A stretch of DNA of 64,000 bases from Mesorhizobium sp. SOD10 (GTDB taxonomy: Bacteria; Pseudomonadota; Alphaproteobacteria; Rhizobiales; Rhizobiaceae), in NCBI GenBank assembly GCA_000824805.1, contig CCNA01000028.1, positions 88,983-152,982 of the forward strand, in the 5' to 3' direction. The number at the start of each line of letters is the position of its first letter. Within the stretch, counting starts at the first letter, position 1. Below, one piece after another: positions 43,589-52,854 of the stretch. The notes below the pieces were generated by a model. It had not been told where the DNA came from, did no database searches, and saw only the letters and a program-made list of their open reading frames with translations. The position numbers and the translations under genes were made by a program.

Positions 43589-44572
43589 CTATTCCTGACC
43601 CTGCGCAACCAGCCCCAAATTCGGCAAGCCGCTCATCGAAATCCTTGCGTCGTGCGAATGCGATGGCGCCTGTGGTGAGGAGCGTGACTTGAGCTCCTGC
43701 AGGATCCAGTTTCGGAACGATTTGATTTCGGGCCGGTCAAACGATTTGTGGCTTCCCACCAGCCAGTATCTCGTCGCGACCGGAACAGGCGGTCCAGCTA
43801 TCTCGATAAGGTCGCCAGCGTCAATGTAGCCGTTCATCAAGGGCTTGCGCCCCATCGCGATGCCGAGCCCCTGAATAGCCGCTTCCGCGGCCAGCTGGAT
43901 GGTATCGACGTTGATCCGCCGCGACCCGGTAACAGCAGTCATGTCCTTGGCACGGAACCACGCTGCCCAGTCTTCGGAGGCGGCGGTGACATGAATCGTC
44001 GGAACCCGCTCGATCAGACGGATCTCGTCGTTGGGCGCATGCTTGCGCAACAATTCGGGGGAGCAGACTGGCACGAATGTTTCGGCGACCAGTTCCGTCC
44101 ACGATTCGCTCGATCGCGACGACGTGGCCATCCGAATGGCGAGATCGAACCCATCAGTGAGGAAATCCACATGCCTTCGCGCCGTGTCAATCGTGATGCT
44201 TATGTCCGGGTAGCGTTCCGTGAACTTTGGCAGTCTTGGCAGTAGCCAGCGATTTGCGAATGTCGGCGCCACGCTGACCGACAGCGCGCCAGTCGCCTTC
44301 CGGCGGCCGGGAAATCCCTCCGTCGCGCTCGCCAGGATTTTCAGCGCATGGTGGACTTCCGACGCATAGGTCTCCCCCGCGGGAGTGAGAGTGAGGCCCC
44401 GGGCGTCCCGCAGAAAAAGCTCCGCCCCCAACCAGTGTTCGAGCGTCCGCAGGCCATGACTTACCGCGCTTGGGGTGACATGGACCTCTTCGGCGGCCTG
44501 TTTAAAACTGCCGAGCCTCGCCGCGGCCTCGAAAAGGCGCAGCGTGTTCATCGGGGGAAGCCTGAAACCCAT
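43589..44572 (-). CDS. LysR-family regulator, GcvA-like
   Basis: A 327-residue protein with an N-terminal winged helix (LPPMNTLRLFEAAARLGSFK, then VTPSAVSHGLRTLEHWLGAE) and a LysR substrate domain. RRHVDFLTDGFDLAIRM is the diagnostic block of the GcvA/AmpR group. The start MGFRLPPMN at 44572 is the standard family start and is preceded by GGAAG. Its target could be the gene on either side; a DUF1127 gene is divergent from it. Confidence 0.92.
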   Translation of the reverse strand: MGFRLPPMNTLRLFEAAARLGSFKQAAEEVHVTPSAVSHGLRTLEHWLGAELFLRDARGLTLTPAGETYASEVHHALKILASATEGFPGRRKATGALSVSVAPTFANRWLLPRLPKFTERYPDISITIDTARRHVDFLTDGFDLAIRMATSSRSSESWTELVAETFVPVCSPELLRKHAPNDEIRLIERVPTIHVTAASEDWAAWFRAKDMTAVTGSRRINVDTIQLAAEAAIQGLGIAMGRKPLMNGYIDAGDLIEIAGPPVPVATRYWLVGSHKSFDRPEIKSFRNWILQELKSRSSPQAPSHSHDARISMSGLPNLGLVAQGQE

Positions 44573-44798
44573 GATCTTCCTCGTCCCCAGATGCCGGCAT
44601 GCCCAAGAGCCGGCTGCACCCCGAGTAGTCACACCGGCGGCGTCTCTAAGTCAATATTGATATTGTATCTGATACAATTTTCCAGCCTGCCAGCTGTTCG
44701 CGCGTGAGCCAGCTTCATCGGCGGCAAGCAAGATTCGTTTGCGGGCTCTTACCCCCGGCCTGATCTTCCCGGGCGAAATTCATGTCGAGGAGATTGCC

Positions 44799-45044
44799 GT
44801 GACGATGCCCCGCTGCGACATCGCCGCCCTTGGTCAACGCTCTCCGTTACGCTGGCCGATAAGATTCTGCAGGATCTTGGCGAGCAGGAGGAGGGTCTCC
44901 GCGCTCTTGGAATTGAGCGACCACGAATTGAACGATATTGGATTGTCGAGCCACGACGTGCGGCTGGTGCTGAAACTCCCGCTTTCCATGGACCCCGCCG
45001 ACGCGCTTCGCGAAATCGCACGGCGCCGGGGTATTGGCCTTTAA
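44799..45044 (+). CDS. DUF1127 small protein
   Basis: An 81-residue protein whose C-terminal half, LLELSDHELNDIGLSSHDVR, is the DUF1127 signature (Leu-x4-Asp-x2-Leu-x-Asp-Ile-Gly). The GTG at 44799 follows GAGGAG at six bases and is preferred over the longer frame from 44739. Several members bind RNA and affect phosphate or carbon metabolism in alphaproteobacteria. It converges on the MFS gene. Confidence 0.85.
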   Translation: MTMPRCDIAALGQRSPLRWPIRFCRILASRRRVSALLELSDHELNDIGLSSHDVRLVLKLPLSMDPADALREIARRRGIGL

Positions 45045-45071
45045 GGTTGCGGTCCCCCAAGGCTTAATTGT

Positions 45072-46337
45072 CTAAGCGGCGCGCCCGACGAGATCGTTGG
45101 CAGGATCTGCGGGCGAACGGTCGCGATCGTCCATCGACCATTGCAGCAGGAAGGCCGCAAGGCCCACCACGACCATGGAAGCCCAGGCGGTCATGTATGA
45201 GTTCGTAAGGTCGTAGGACAAACCGCCCAGCCACGCTCCCGCAAAGCCGCCGAGCTGATGGCTGAGAAAGGCAATTCCAAACAGCGTATTGAAATATTGC
45301 AGGCCGAACAGTTTCGAGACGAGGCCGGAAACGAGGGGAACCACTCCCAGCCAAAGGAAGCCCATCACAGCGGCGAAGGCTAGGGTCGAAAATGCCGTCA
45401 CTGGCGCTGCCACAAAGCCGATGATGGCAAGGGTGCGCAGGAGATAGATAAGAGCCAGAAGCTGTTTCGGGCTATGGCGGGCCCCCAGTCTTCCTGCAAC
45501 GTATGAGCCGATCGCATTCGCGATCCCAATAACCCCGAGCGCAAGCGCGCTGACGTCGCTGGATATGCCGCAAATCCCGAGATAAGTGGGCAAATGGACC
45601 GTGATGAACTGAAGCTGGAATCCGCAGGCGAAGAAAGCGAGCGTCATAGCCAGGAAGCCGGGGTGACGCATTGCCCTGCTGATAGAGGCCTTCGTGGAGA
45701 AGGGCCGTCGCGCGGCGTCCTCCAGAAGCGCCGTCCGGCCGCCGATGAAAATCGAGATGGCGCCGATAGCGAGCGCGAGCGCGGCGAAGACAAGTGCCGC
45801 TGCCTGCCAACCGGCCCTCTCGATGATGGATTGGCCCAGAGGAGCTATCACCAGGGTCGCCATCGAACCGGCGGCCGAAACGATGCCGACCGCCTGAACG
45901 CGTCTTTCCGGCGGAACGCTGCGCGATACGGCGCCGAGGACGACGCCGAAGCCACATCCTGCGATCCCAACGCCAACCAGCACTCCGGCTCCGAGATTGA
46001 GCCCCAATATCGGCCCGCCCCAACTCATCAGCACAAGGCCAAGTGCGTAAGTGGCAGCGCAACCGATCAGCACCGGCCGCGGACCGTAACGGTCGCCGGC
46101 CATCCCGACGATAGGCTGAGCCAGGCCCCACACCAGGTTTTGCACGGCAAGCGCGAAGCCGAACGCGCTTGCCGAAACGCCGATGTCGGCGCGCATGGGT
46201 TGAAGGAAAAGGCCGAAGCTCTGTCGCAGCCCCATGCAGATCGAGAGCACGGCTGCGGCTACGATGATCATCCGCAACGATGACGGTGCCAAGCTCGGCC
46301 GTGGCACTTCGCTCGAATGGGCGACAGAACGGCTCAC
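45072..46337 (-). CDS. Major facilitator superfamily transporter
   Basis: A 421-residue protein with twelve predicted helices, starting at GTG after GGGGA. Landmarks are RQSFGLFLQPMRADIGVSAS, the first-loop motif GMAGDRYGPRPVLIG after helix 2 (motif A) and GVVLGAVSRSVPPERRVQAV in the mid-region; the block GLQYFNTLFGIAFLSHQLGG is typical of the OFA/monocarboxylate-like branch (YbfB/YjiJ or oxalate-formate-like). Substrate not predictable. Confidence 0.92.
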   Translation of the reverse strand: MSRSVAHSSEVPRPSLAPSSLRMIIVAAAVLSICMGLRQSFGLFLQPMRADIGVSASAFGFALAVQNLVWGLAQPIVGMAGDRYGPRPVLIGCAATYALGLVLMSWGGPILGLNLGAGVLVGVGIAGCGFGVVLGAVSRSVPPERRVQAVGIVSAAGSMATLVIAPLGQSIIERAGWQAAALVFAALALAIGAISIFIGGRTALLEDAARRPFSTKASISRAMRHPGFLAMTLAFFACGFQLQFITVHLPTYLGICGISSDVSALALGVIGIANAIGSYVAGRLGARHSPKQLLALIYLLRTLAIIGFVAAPVTAFSTLAFAAVMGFLWLGVVPLVSGLVSKLFGLQYFNTLFGIAFLSHQLGGFAGAWLGGLSYDLTNSYMTAWASMVVVGLAAFLLQWSMDDRDRSPADPANDLVGRAA

Positions 46338-46464
46338 CGGTGATCCCCAGGAAGAATGTCGGCTAGCGGATGATAGCCAGCCGAGGAGGTTCAGGCGTGC
46401 GAGAATGGCTCACCTCAGTGGAAGGTTGTTCACGCCGCGGTCACAAGCCGAGGCGTTGCCGCCA

Positions 46465-47580
46465 TCAGAGCTGGTTGTAATTGTATTTGCCATCCTCCCC
46501 CTTTTTCCAGCGATAGACGACATAGTCGGGGTTTGTGGTGTCGCCTTTTTCGTTGAAGCTGCGATCGCCAAGCACGGTGTTGAATTTGCCGTGCTTCTTG
46601 ATCTCCTCGGCAACCGCCGTCGGATCGAGACTGTTGGCGGCCTTGGCCGCCTCGGCGATCACCTGGACCGAGGCATAGGAATAGAGCGTATAGGCCTCGG
46701 GCTCGAAGCCTGCCTTGCGGAATGTTTCAACGACTGCCTTGGCGGCGGGACGATTGCGGGGGTCCGGCGGGAAGGTGAAGGTGAAGCCGTCAATGGCGTC
46801 TCCCGCGATCGACGAGATTTCAGTGGAGACGGTGCCGTCGTCTGACATGACCGTGGCCTTGAGTCCCTGATCGACAAGCTGGCGAAGGATCAGACCGGCT
46901 TCGGTGTGCAGGCCGCCATAGTAGACGACAGAGATCCCGGCATCTTTCATCTTGGCGATGAGGACCGAGAAGTCGACGTCTCCCGGATTGATACCCTCAT
47001 ACATTACCTCATGCACGCCAGCTCCATTCAGCGCCTTCTTAGTTTCGTCCGCGAGGCCCTGGCCGTAGGTCGTCTTGTCGTGAACGATCGCTATCTTGGC
47101 GCCCGGAAAAGTCTTGGTCAGATAGGCCCCCGCGACCACACCTTGCTGATCGTCGCGGCCGCACATGCGGAATGTGTTCCACAGGCCTCGTTCGGTGTAG
47201 CGAGGGTTAGTTGAGGCGGGGGTGATTTCCAGGACGCCGTTCTCCGCCAGAACCTCGGAGACCGGTATGGAGACACCCGAGTTATAGTGACCGACAACGA
47301 ACTTTACCCCGTCTGCGATGAACTTGTTGGCAACGGAAATGCCTTGCTTGGGATCGGAGACGTCATCGCCGACAACGATCTTGAACTTTTCGCCATTGAC
47401 GCCGCCCGCCGCATTGATGTCGTCCACCGCCTGCTGGGCGCCACGCAGGATCTGCGCGCCGAACGCGGCATTCGGACCGGTTATCGGCGCGCCGACACCA
47501 AGCAGGATGTCGGCATGCGCGCTGGCTGCGAAAGCCGCAAGTGTTGCTGCGGCTAGGACTGGGACAAGTCGTTTTCTCAT
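46465..47580 (-). CDS. Branched-chain amino acid ABC transporter binding protein (LivK type) 1
   Basis: A 371-residue protein with a signal peptide (RLVPVLAAATLAAFAASAHA) and the Leu/Ile/Val-binding fold: LGVGAPITGPNAAFGAQILR, the Cys in FRMCGRDDQQGVVAGAYLTK, and VVYYGGLHTEAGLILRQLVD. The usual Tyr/Asp ligand positions are kept. It precedes no complete transporter: only LivH lies upstream and no LivM, LivG or LivF is in the window. Confidence 0.93.
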   Translation of the reverse strand: MRKRLVPVLAAATLAAFAASAHADILLGVGAPITGPNAAFGAQILRGAQQAVDDINAAGGVNGEKFKIVVGDDVSDPKQGISVANKFIADGVKFVVGHYNSGVSIPVSEVLAENGVLEITPASTNPRYTERGLWNTFRMCGRDDQQGVVAGAYLTKTFPGAKIAIVHDKTTYGQGLADETKKALNGAGVHEVMYEGINPGDVDFSVLIAKMKDAGISVVYYGGLHTEAGLILRQLVDQGLKATVMSDDGTVSTEISSIAGDAIDGFTFTFPPDPRNRPAAKAVVETFRKAGFEPEAYTLYSYASVQVIAEAAKAANSLDPTAVAEEIKKHGKFNTVLGDRSFNEKGDTTNPDYVVYRWKKGEDGKYNYNQL

Positions 47581-47707
47581 GCCTATGCTCCATTGGTTAA
47601 ATGGTGAGAATGCTGGCTTCCCCCGCAGCCCTCACCCCTCGCCACGGGAATTCGTTGTGTCCGACGATGACCCGGCTAGCGGGATCGCTGTGGGGATTTG
47701 CGAGTGT

Positions 47708-48610
47708 TCAGACTTTCTCGACTTCGGCCCGGCCCAGAAGGCCCGAGGGAAGAAAGATCAGCACCACGACAAGGATCGAGAATGCCGCCACATCCTTGTA
47801 GTCGACGGAGAAATAGGCCGACCAAAGTGCCTCGATCAGGCCGATAAGCAGCCCGCCGAGAACAGCGCCCTGAATCGAACCGATGCCGCCCAGAACTGCC
47901 GCGGTGAATGCCTTGACGCCGGGGATGAAGCCGCTCGAGAACGAGATCACGCCGTAGTACATGACAAACATCGTGCCGGCCACCGCGGCCAGCGCGGCAC
48001 CCATGATGAACGTGACCGAAATAGTGCGATTGACGTCGATGCCGACCATCGCCGCCATCTTCGGGTCCTGCTCGCAGGCACGTTGGGCGCGCCCGAGCGG
48101 TGTCTTGTTGACGAGATACCAAAAGACCGCAAGCAGCACCGCGGTCACGCCGATGATCACAATCTGCTTCAGCGCCACGACAACGCCGAAGACGTCAAAG
48201 GTCTGGGAGATCATCGGCGCGATCGGCTTGTTGCGCGGCCCCTGGACCACCTGCACGAAGTTCGAAAGCGCGATCGAGATCCCGATGGCCGTTATCAGAG
48301 GCGCCAGCCGAAAGGAGCCTCTCAAAGGCCGGTAAGCGATCCGCTCGATCATCCAGCTCCAGAGACTGGTCAGGACCATCGCGACGATCGCCATGACCAG
48401 CAAGGCGACCGCCGCGGGCAAGGAATGGAAAATCGCCACCAGGATCAGGAACACCATCATCGCGGCGAAGGCGCCAAGCATGAAGATGTCGCCATGGGCA
48501 AAATTGATCATGCCGATGATCCCGTAGACCATCGTGTAGCCAAGGGCGATCAGCGCGTAGATGGCGCCTAAGGTCAGGCCGTTGAAAAGTTGCTGGGCGA
48601 AATATTCCAT
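47708..48610 (-). CDS. livH: Branched-chain amino acid ABC permease LivH
   Basis: A 300-residue permease with eight helices. The start is EYFAQQLFNGLTLGAIYALI, followed by GIIGMINFAHGDIFMLGAF, ACEQDPKMAAMVGIDVNRTI with the coupling loop, and the ending LPSGLLGRAEVEKV; all are standard LivH blocks. An AGAGG site precedes the ATG. Downstream, where livM, livG and livF normally follow, there is instead a binding-protein gene; the transporter must draw its other subunits from elsewhere. Confidence 0.94.
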   Translation of the reverse strand: MEYFAQQLFNGLTLGAIYALIALGYTMVYGIIGMINFAHGDIFMLGAFAAMMVFLILVAIFHSLPAAVALLVMAIVAMVLTSLWSWMIERIAYRPLRGSFRLAPLITAIGISIALSNFVQVVQGPRNKPIAPMISQTFDVFGVVVALKQIVIIGVTAVLLAVFWYLVNKTPLGRAQRACEQDPKMAAMVGIDVNRTISVTFIMGAALAAVAGTMFVMYYGVISFSSGFIPGVKAFTAAVLGGIGSIQGAVLGGLLIGLIEALWSAYFSVDYKDVAAFSILVVVLIFLPSGLLGRAEVEKV

Positions 48611-48873
48611 CTAGGCCTCTTGCTGGTGATTGGAGCCCTCTTCGTCGGCGCAACAGAAGGCGTGCGGATGGGCGTCTCAAGCGAGTTGTTTTCGCCCCCG
48701 AGTGAGGATCGCTCACGCGCGCTGTGACCGGCGCGTTTTCGGCATGAGCGCTGCTAATGAGCGGCTGAAGATAGTTCGCTTGTGACATAGCTGGGGAGCT
48801 GGCTACCAAGACGGCGTACCCACATGACTTCGGGCCGCCCGCTGCTTGTGGATGGGCTAGCGGACGGCTCGTC
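48611..48873. other. Upstream region of livH; no gene
   Basis: No coding ORF, hairpin or promoter motif could be supported, apart from the long inverted repeat that starts at 48874. Confidence 0.4.
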
Positions 48874-48946
48874 GGAACGGTCAACGAACGGAAATTGCCA
48901 AGGACTCCCATTCCTTTAGCGGTCTCAGTGACCTGTTGACCGTTCC
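48874..48946. repeat. Perfect 12-bp inverted repeat with 49-bp spacer
   Basis: GGAACGGTCAAC (48874-48885) and GTTGACCGTTCC (48935-48946) are exact reverse complements. The arms lie between the divergent livH and isomerase genes, the right arm about 50 bases before the isomerase start. They could be paired operator half-sites for a looping regulator, or the ends of a small non-autonomous element; no target-site duplication was evident at the arms. Confidence 0.6.
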
Positions 48947-48998
48947 ACCTTTTCGTCGCGCCGAGTTCGCGTTGGGTGGCGCTGGCAGGAGCGGACCG

Positions 48999-49604
48999 AT
49001 GAGGCATGGACCAATCGAATTCTGGTTCGAATACAGCTCCCCCTACGCCTATTTCGCGGCGTTCGAGATCGGTGACATCGCCAAGCGCCATTCGCGGTCG
49101 ATTGTCTGGCGTCCTTTTCTGCTTGGCGCCGTGTTCAAGGTGACCAGGATGGAGCCGTTGCCCGGCCAGCCAATGCGCGGTGCTTATGCAATTCATGACT
49201 GGCAGCGCCTGGCGAGATTGCGCCGGGTGCCGTTCTCCTTGCCCGCGGTTTTTCCGATCATCTCGCTTGCCCCGGCCCGTATGACTTATGCCGTGGATGC
49301 CATGGGCCCGGACATGGCTGGCGCCTTGGCTCGTCATCTCCTTGCCGCGATGTACGAACGGGGAGCCAATATAGCCGAGGTGTCCACCTCGGCGCACCTT
49401 GGGGCCGAGCTTGGGCACGACGAGCAGATGCTTGCCGATGCCGCGTCGGACCAACGATGGAAGGACGCGCTGCGGGCCCGAAACGAAGAAGCAGTCGAGC
49501 GCGGTATATTCGGCTCGCCTTTTTTCGTGGTCGACGGTGAGGGGTTCTGGGGATCCGATCGGTTGGCGATGCTCGATCGGTGGCTGGCGAGCGGCGGCTG
49601 GTAG
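48999..49604 (+). CDS. DsbA-fold protein, HCCA isomerase family
   Basis: A 201-residue thioredoxin-fold protein of the 2-hydroxychromene-2-carboxylate isomerase family. The start IEFWFEYSSPYAYFAAFEI carries the active-site Ser of the SxxS-type motif (no CxxC), and the late FGSPFFVVDGEGFWGSDRLA is the glutathione-binding end block. The enzyme usually acts in aromatic degradation, but no such genes adjoin. A GGCAGGAG site precedes the ATG at 48999. Confidence 0.9.
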   Translation: MRHGPIEFWFEYSSPYAYFAAFEIGDIAKRHSRSIVWRPFLLGAVFKVTRMEPLPGQPMRGAYAIHDWQRLARLRRVPFSLPAVFPIISLAPARMTYAVDAMGPDMAGALARHLLAAMYERGANIAEVSTSAHLGAELGHDEQMLADAASDQRWKDALRARNEEAVERGIFGSPFFVVDGEGFWGSDRLAMLDRWLASGGW

Positions 49605-49712
49605 CGTGTCCGCCCATGCTTCGTTGTGGGCCAGCTTCCAGCTCTTATGGCGATCTTTGAGCGCACGGAAGGCCGCGTTTACCCGGCCTTCCGTCTGTAT
49701 TTTGCGACGCCG

Positions 49713-50828
49713 TCATTCCATGTCGACGATCTTGCCGTCTTTCCATGTGAACAGGCTGAAGCGGGGAGAGCTGAGGTCGCCGTTCTTGCTGTAGGTCAAC
49801 TGGCCTATGGCGGTCGGGATCGCCTCGCCGGACTTGATCGCCGCCGAGACGGCGCCGGCATCCGCGGTTTTTCCGGCCTTTTCGATTCCGTATTTCAAGA
49901 CCTCGACCGCTGCATAGGCATTAAGGGTAAAGGCTTCCGGCGGAATGTTCTTTTCCTTCAATGTTTTGACAGCGTCGGCGGAGGCTGGATTCTTTGCGGC
50001 GTCGCTGGCGTTTGTGAAGATTGTGCCGGCGGCGGCCTCGTTTGCAATGGCCCAGTATTCAGTATTGGAAATGCCCTCGCCGCCGATAATCTGCGCCTTG
50101 ACCTGGATGTCGGCGAGCTGCCGGGCGAGCAGTCCTCCTTCCGGGTGGAAGCCGCCGAAATAGACCACGTCCGCCTTCTCCGACCTCAGCCTCGCGACGA
50201 GGGCCGAAAGATCCTTCTCGCCGGGTATCAATGAAGCATAGAGGACCTCATTGATGCCCCCGCCGTTGATGGCTCTCTTGAACGCATCGGCAAGGCCTTT
50301 GCCATAGGTGCCGTTGTCATGAATGATGGCTACGCGCTTGTCTTTGAGGTGCTGAAGTACATAGTTCGCAGCCACGTCGGCCTGCTGGTCGTCACGACCG
50401 CAGGTGCGAAGAACGTTGGTGAGATCACGCGCCGTCAGATCGGGCGCAGTGGCCGTCGGCGTCACCATCAAAACATCGTTTTCGGCGAAGACATCGGACG
50501 TGGGAATCGCCACACCCGACGTGACCGGGCCGACGACGAAATGCACTCCTTCTCCGACCAACTGGTTTGCTACCGACACGCCCTGTTTCGGGTCGCCGGC
50601 GTCATCGGCCAGTTTCAACACGACCTTTTCGCCGCCTATGCCGCCTGACTGGTTTATGTTGTCCACCGCGGCCTGGGCTCCGTTCTTCACCTGGTCGCCG
50701 TACGCCGCGACGGGGCCGGTAAGTGGTGCGACCAGGCCAATTGTGATGTCGGCCCTCGCTGCCGTGATGGCAATGAGGGACGCGACAACGGCGAGCCCCA
50801 AGGATGTTCTCGAACTTGTCGCTTTCAT
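49713..50828 (-). CDS. Branched-chain amino acid ABC transporter binding protein (LivK type) 2
   Basis: A 371-residue paralogue of the binding protein at 46.5-47.6 kb, with a signal peptide (LAVVASLIAITAARA), LVAPLTGPVAAYGDQVKNGA, LRTCGRDDQQADVAANYVLQ and VVYFGGFHPEGGLLARQLAD. The two are the same length but clearly diverged, so this is not a recent copy. An AGAGG site precedes the start. It has no adjacent permease or ATPase. Confidence 0.93.
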   Translation of the reverse strand: MKATSSRTSLGLAVVASLIAITAARADITIGLVAPLTGPVAAYGDQVKNGAQAAVDNINQSGGIGGEKVVLKLADDAGDPKQGVSVANQLVGEGVHFVVGPVTSGVAIPTSDVFAENDVLMVTPTATAPDLTARDLTNVLRTCGRDDQQADVAANYVLQHLKDKRVAIIHDNGTYGKGLADAFKRAINGGGINEVLYASLIPGEKDLSALVARLRSEKADVVYFGGFHPEGGLLARQLADIQVKAQIIGGEGISNTEYWAIANEAAAGTIFTNASDAAKNPASADAVKTLKEKNIPPEAFTLNAYAAVEVLKYGIEKAGKTADAGAVSAAIKSGEAIPTAIGQLTYSKNGDLSSPRFSLFTWKDGKIVDME

Positions 50829-51127
50829 TGCCTCTTGTTCCCTCTTGCCTCAACGTGAAACGGCGGCGCCGACTGTTGGTTGTGGACAATGGCGAGGCTG
50901 AAATGGCCCGGCAAAAGAGAATTGTTCAACATGCTATGAACGCTCTTCAGGAGCGCAGGCCAAACGAAGCCACGTGGAATCCGAGACTGCGACACAAGGC
51001 GGTTCCGGTTGATGGGTATTTGTATCGAAGGGCCATCACTCAGTGACAGGGCAAGGTTGGCGCCGGGAGAGGCGCGTCCGGAGTGCCGGCCCCTGGTTCG
51101 GCCGTGGCGCCAACCATCCTGACATGA
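50829..51127. other. Gap, nothing recognised
   Basis: ORF 50804-51046 (plus) overlaps the start of the binding-protein gene antisense and shows no motif. No promoter could be supported. Confidence 0.4.
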
Positions 51128-51595
51128 ATGCGCGAGCCATCGTGTTACGGTGGTCAGGTTTCGGATTTCCGATGTGCCTTCGGGCTGAAACGAAGAGGAG
51201 AGATCACCACGACCAGGATCAACCGCCGCGCCTTGCTCGCCCACTCTGGCGCCGCCGTTTTGGGGTCGACAGTGGCGGCAACGACTTCTGCCGCAAAGGG
51301 GATGCGTCGAGACCTCGTAACAACCGACAAGCTGCAGGCGTTGATTGAAGCGCACATGGCGGCATACGCCGCGTTCGGCAAGGCGATTCACAAAGTGGGT
51401 GGCAGCAGTGGCGACCACGACAGAGCCAGCCGGCAGGAGGAAAGGACGTTACTGGCCATTTGCGCCTACCCTGCTGTCAGCGAAGGGGATCGATTGGCCA
51501 AGGCCCGATATCTTTTGCAGATCGAGGCACGGGGCGAACTCGATCCACCAGAACACATTCAGGCTCTTCTGCGTTCGACAGTTTCGGAGACATGA
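51128..51595 (+). CDS. Tat-signal-like small secreted hypothetical protein; start unclear
   Basis: The conserved part begins TTTRINRRALLAHSGAAVLG and continues SAAKGMRRD, a twin-arginine-like signal. A helical domain (LQALIEAHMAAYAAFGKAIH, LLAICAYPAVSEGDRLAKAR, then GELDPPEHIQALLRS) follows, as in a group of short rhizobial exported proteins. The natural start would be at 51203, just after AGAGGAGAG, but that codon is ATC. The only in-frame ATG (51128) adds 25 unpatterned residues and has no ribosome site. The gene may use ATC weakly or be silenced. Confidence 0.5.
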   Translation: MREPSCYGGQVSDFRCAFGLKRRGEITTTRINRRALLAHSGAAVLGSTVAATTSAAKGMRRDLVTTDKLQALIEAHMAAYAAFGKAIHKVGGSSGDHDRASRQEERTLLAICAYPAVSEGDRLAKARYLLQIEARGELDPPEHIQALLRSTVSET

Positions 51596-51991
51596 GGCGA
51601 AAGCACGGCCAGTCTCCTTCAGATCGTCCGAAACCGCCAACTGATACAGACAGGTTGATGCTTCCGAGATCCGCTTTTGCGCCGCATGTCGGTCGTGGGG
51701 ATCAGCTTTGCCGCTTCCCGAAAGCGGACATCGGCTGCGATTGCACTGAGGATCGTGGTTTGGTCAAGGGGGGCTGCTTCCATCATTCGTTTCCCTTGTC
51801 GGCCAGTATGTAGTCGATGGAGAATACCGAGTTCCGCAGTTTGGTCCTGCGATGCAGGGCGATCGCGAACGTCGACTGCGAGATCGAGACCGCTGATCCT
51901 GATAGTTTCGAATGGCTGAGCCGCGCCATGAGCAGCGGGTTAGGCCCGGCAGGCTGGCTCCGATTTTGGAGAACTTGCCTTCCCCGCTCGT
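51596..51991. other. 396-base gap, no gene could be chosen
   Basis: Opposing ORFs (51783-52025 minus and 51817-52044 plus) overlap almost completely; neither has a ribosome site or recognisable motif. The stretch may be decayed coding DNA. Confidence 0.35.
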
Positions 51992-52207
51992 TCAGCCAAA
52001 GCGGCGTTGGTTCTCCCGGGACCAAGCTTCCATGGTATCCATAAGGTCGAACTCATCCACGACGCCGCTCTGGAAGAGATAGACCAGCTTCCTGGCGAGG
52101 TTCTGCCCATCGTCAGAGTCCATTTGATGCCCTTCTTGCCTGCACATGTGGTGCAGCACGCGAGTGAGCATTTCGAGGTCGGACGGTTCCATGATTTGGG
52201 TGTGCAT
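51992..52207 (-). CDS. Hypothetical acidic helical protein (71 aa)
   Basis: The product begins MHTQIMEPSDLEMLTRVLHH and has two further helices (DDGQNLARKLVYLFQSGVVD, EFDLMDTMEAWSRENQRRF). Amphipathic spacing and acidic composition suggest a real protein of a type common in rhizobial accessory DNA. No family, metal site or signal was seen. A MEPSDLEML start seven codons in is also possible. Confidence 0.5.
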   Translation of the reverse strand: MHTQIMEPSDLEMLTRVLHHMCRQEGHQMDSDDGQNLARKLVYLFQSGVVDEFDLMDTMEAWSRENQRRFG

Positions 52208-52423
52208 CTCAGCGCCTTAGCGGTTGGGCGAGAGTGCTATTCGCTCCCAGCGTCCGTGCCCCATGACAAAACCGGACGACCTATGAACCTTAAGCCTTAC
52301 AGAAGCGCCCCGCATTCACATTTGACACAGGTGCGCAAGCAGCCTTTTACAGCACCCAGGAACATTCATTTCGATCGAAAGTCGAGCTGAAAGGCCCGAG
52401 AAAATATCTCAGAGTGTGGAGGT

Positions 52424-52660
52424 ATGCCGTTGTTCTTTTTCGATGTCACGATGGGAGCGAGTTGACGAGAGACGATTCTGGCGTGGAATGTTCATCGTTG
52501 GCGGAGGTTAGCGACAAGGCGATTGACGTGTTGCCCGACATCGCCCGCGAGCAATTGCCCAATGGCCCCAGGCGGACGTTCCTGGTCAAGGTGCGCGACG
52601 ACGCCGGGCGGTACGTCTTTAGAGCATCCTCACGCTCGACTCAGCATGGATTGTCGAAAA
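52424..52660 (+). pseudogene. DUF6894-type small protein, frameshifted
   Basis: After a GGAGGT site the ATG at 52424 gives MPLFFFDVT, the standard opening of DUF6894 proteins. The frame then stops at TGA 52463-52465. In the next frame the sequence continues correctly with DGSELTRDDSGVECSSLAEV, SDKAIDVLPDIAREQLPNGP and FLVKVRDDAGRYVFRAS. A second shift near 52630 is needed to reach LTLDSAWIVENVGG. Two shifts in 90 codons make this a pseudogene unless sequencing errors are involved. Confidence 0.75.
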
Positions 52661-52661
52661 T

Positions 52662-52846
52662 GTGGGCGGTGAGCACCAGCCCGCGAGAACCGCTGGGACG
52701 CTGCGCTCTCTCGCACCAAAGCCCAAGTTAGTGCGCTGCGCCGGGAGTTTGCAGAAGACGGATTCACGTCCGATATGGACGATCTCGACAGCCTATTTTC
52801 GGTTGCTGAGGCGGAGGTCGAACGGCTTCGTCGCCACACCAAATAG
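52662..52846 (+). pseudogene. Small hypothetical ORF remnant behind the DUF6894 pseudogene
   Basis: Two frames carry consecutive parts: GTG 52662 gives VGGEHQPA, and after a one-base shift near 52687 the frame reads ENRWDAALSRTKAQVSALRR, then EFAEDGFTSDMDDLDSLFSV and AEAEVERLRRHTK to TAG at 52844-52846. The second part looks like a good helical protein. Another decayed small gene is the likeliest reading. Confidence 0.45.
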
Positions 52847-52854
52847 AACGCCAA

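Noticed and set aside
47318..48571. 417-codon plus-strand frame
   Set aside because: Antisense to livH and the first LivK gene; the long Asp/His/Arg-rich end is typical of a mirror frame.
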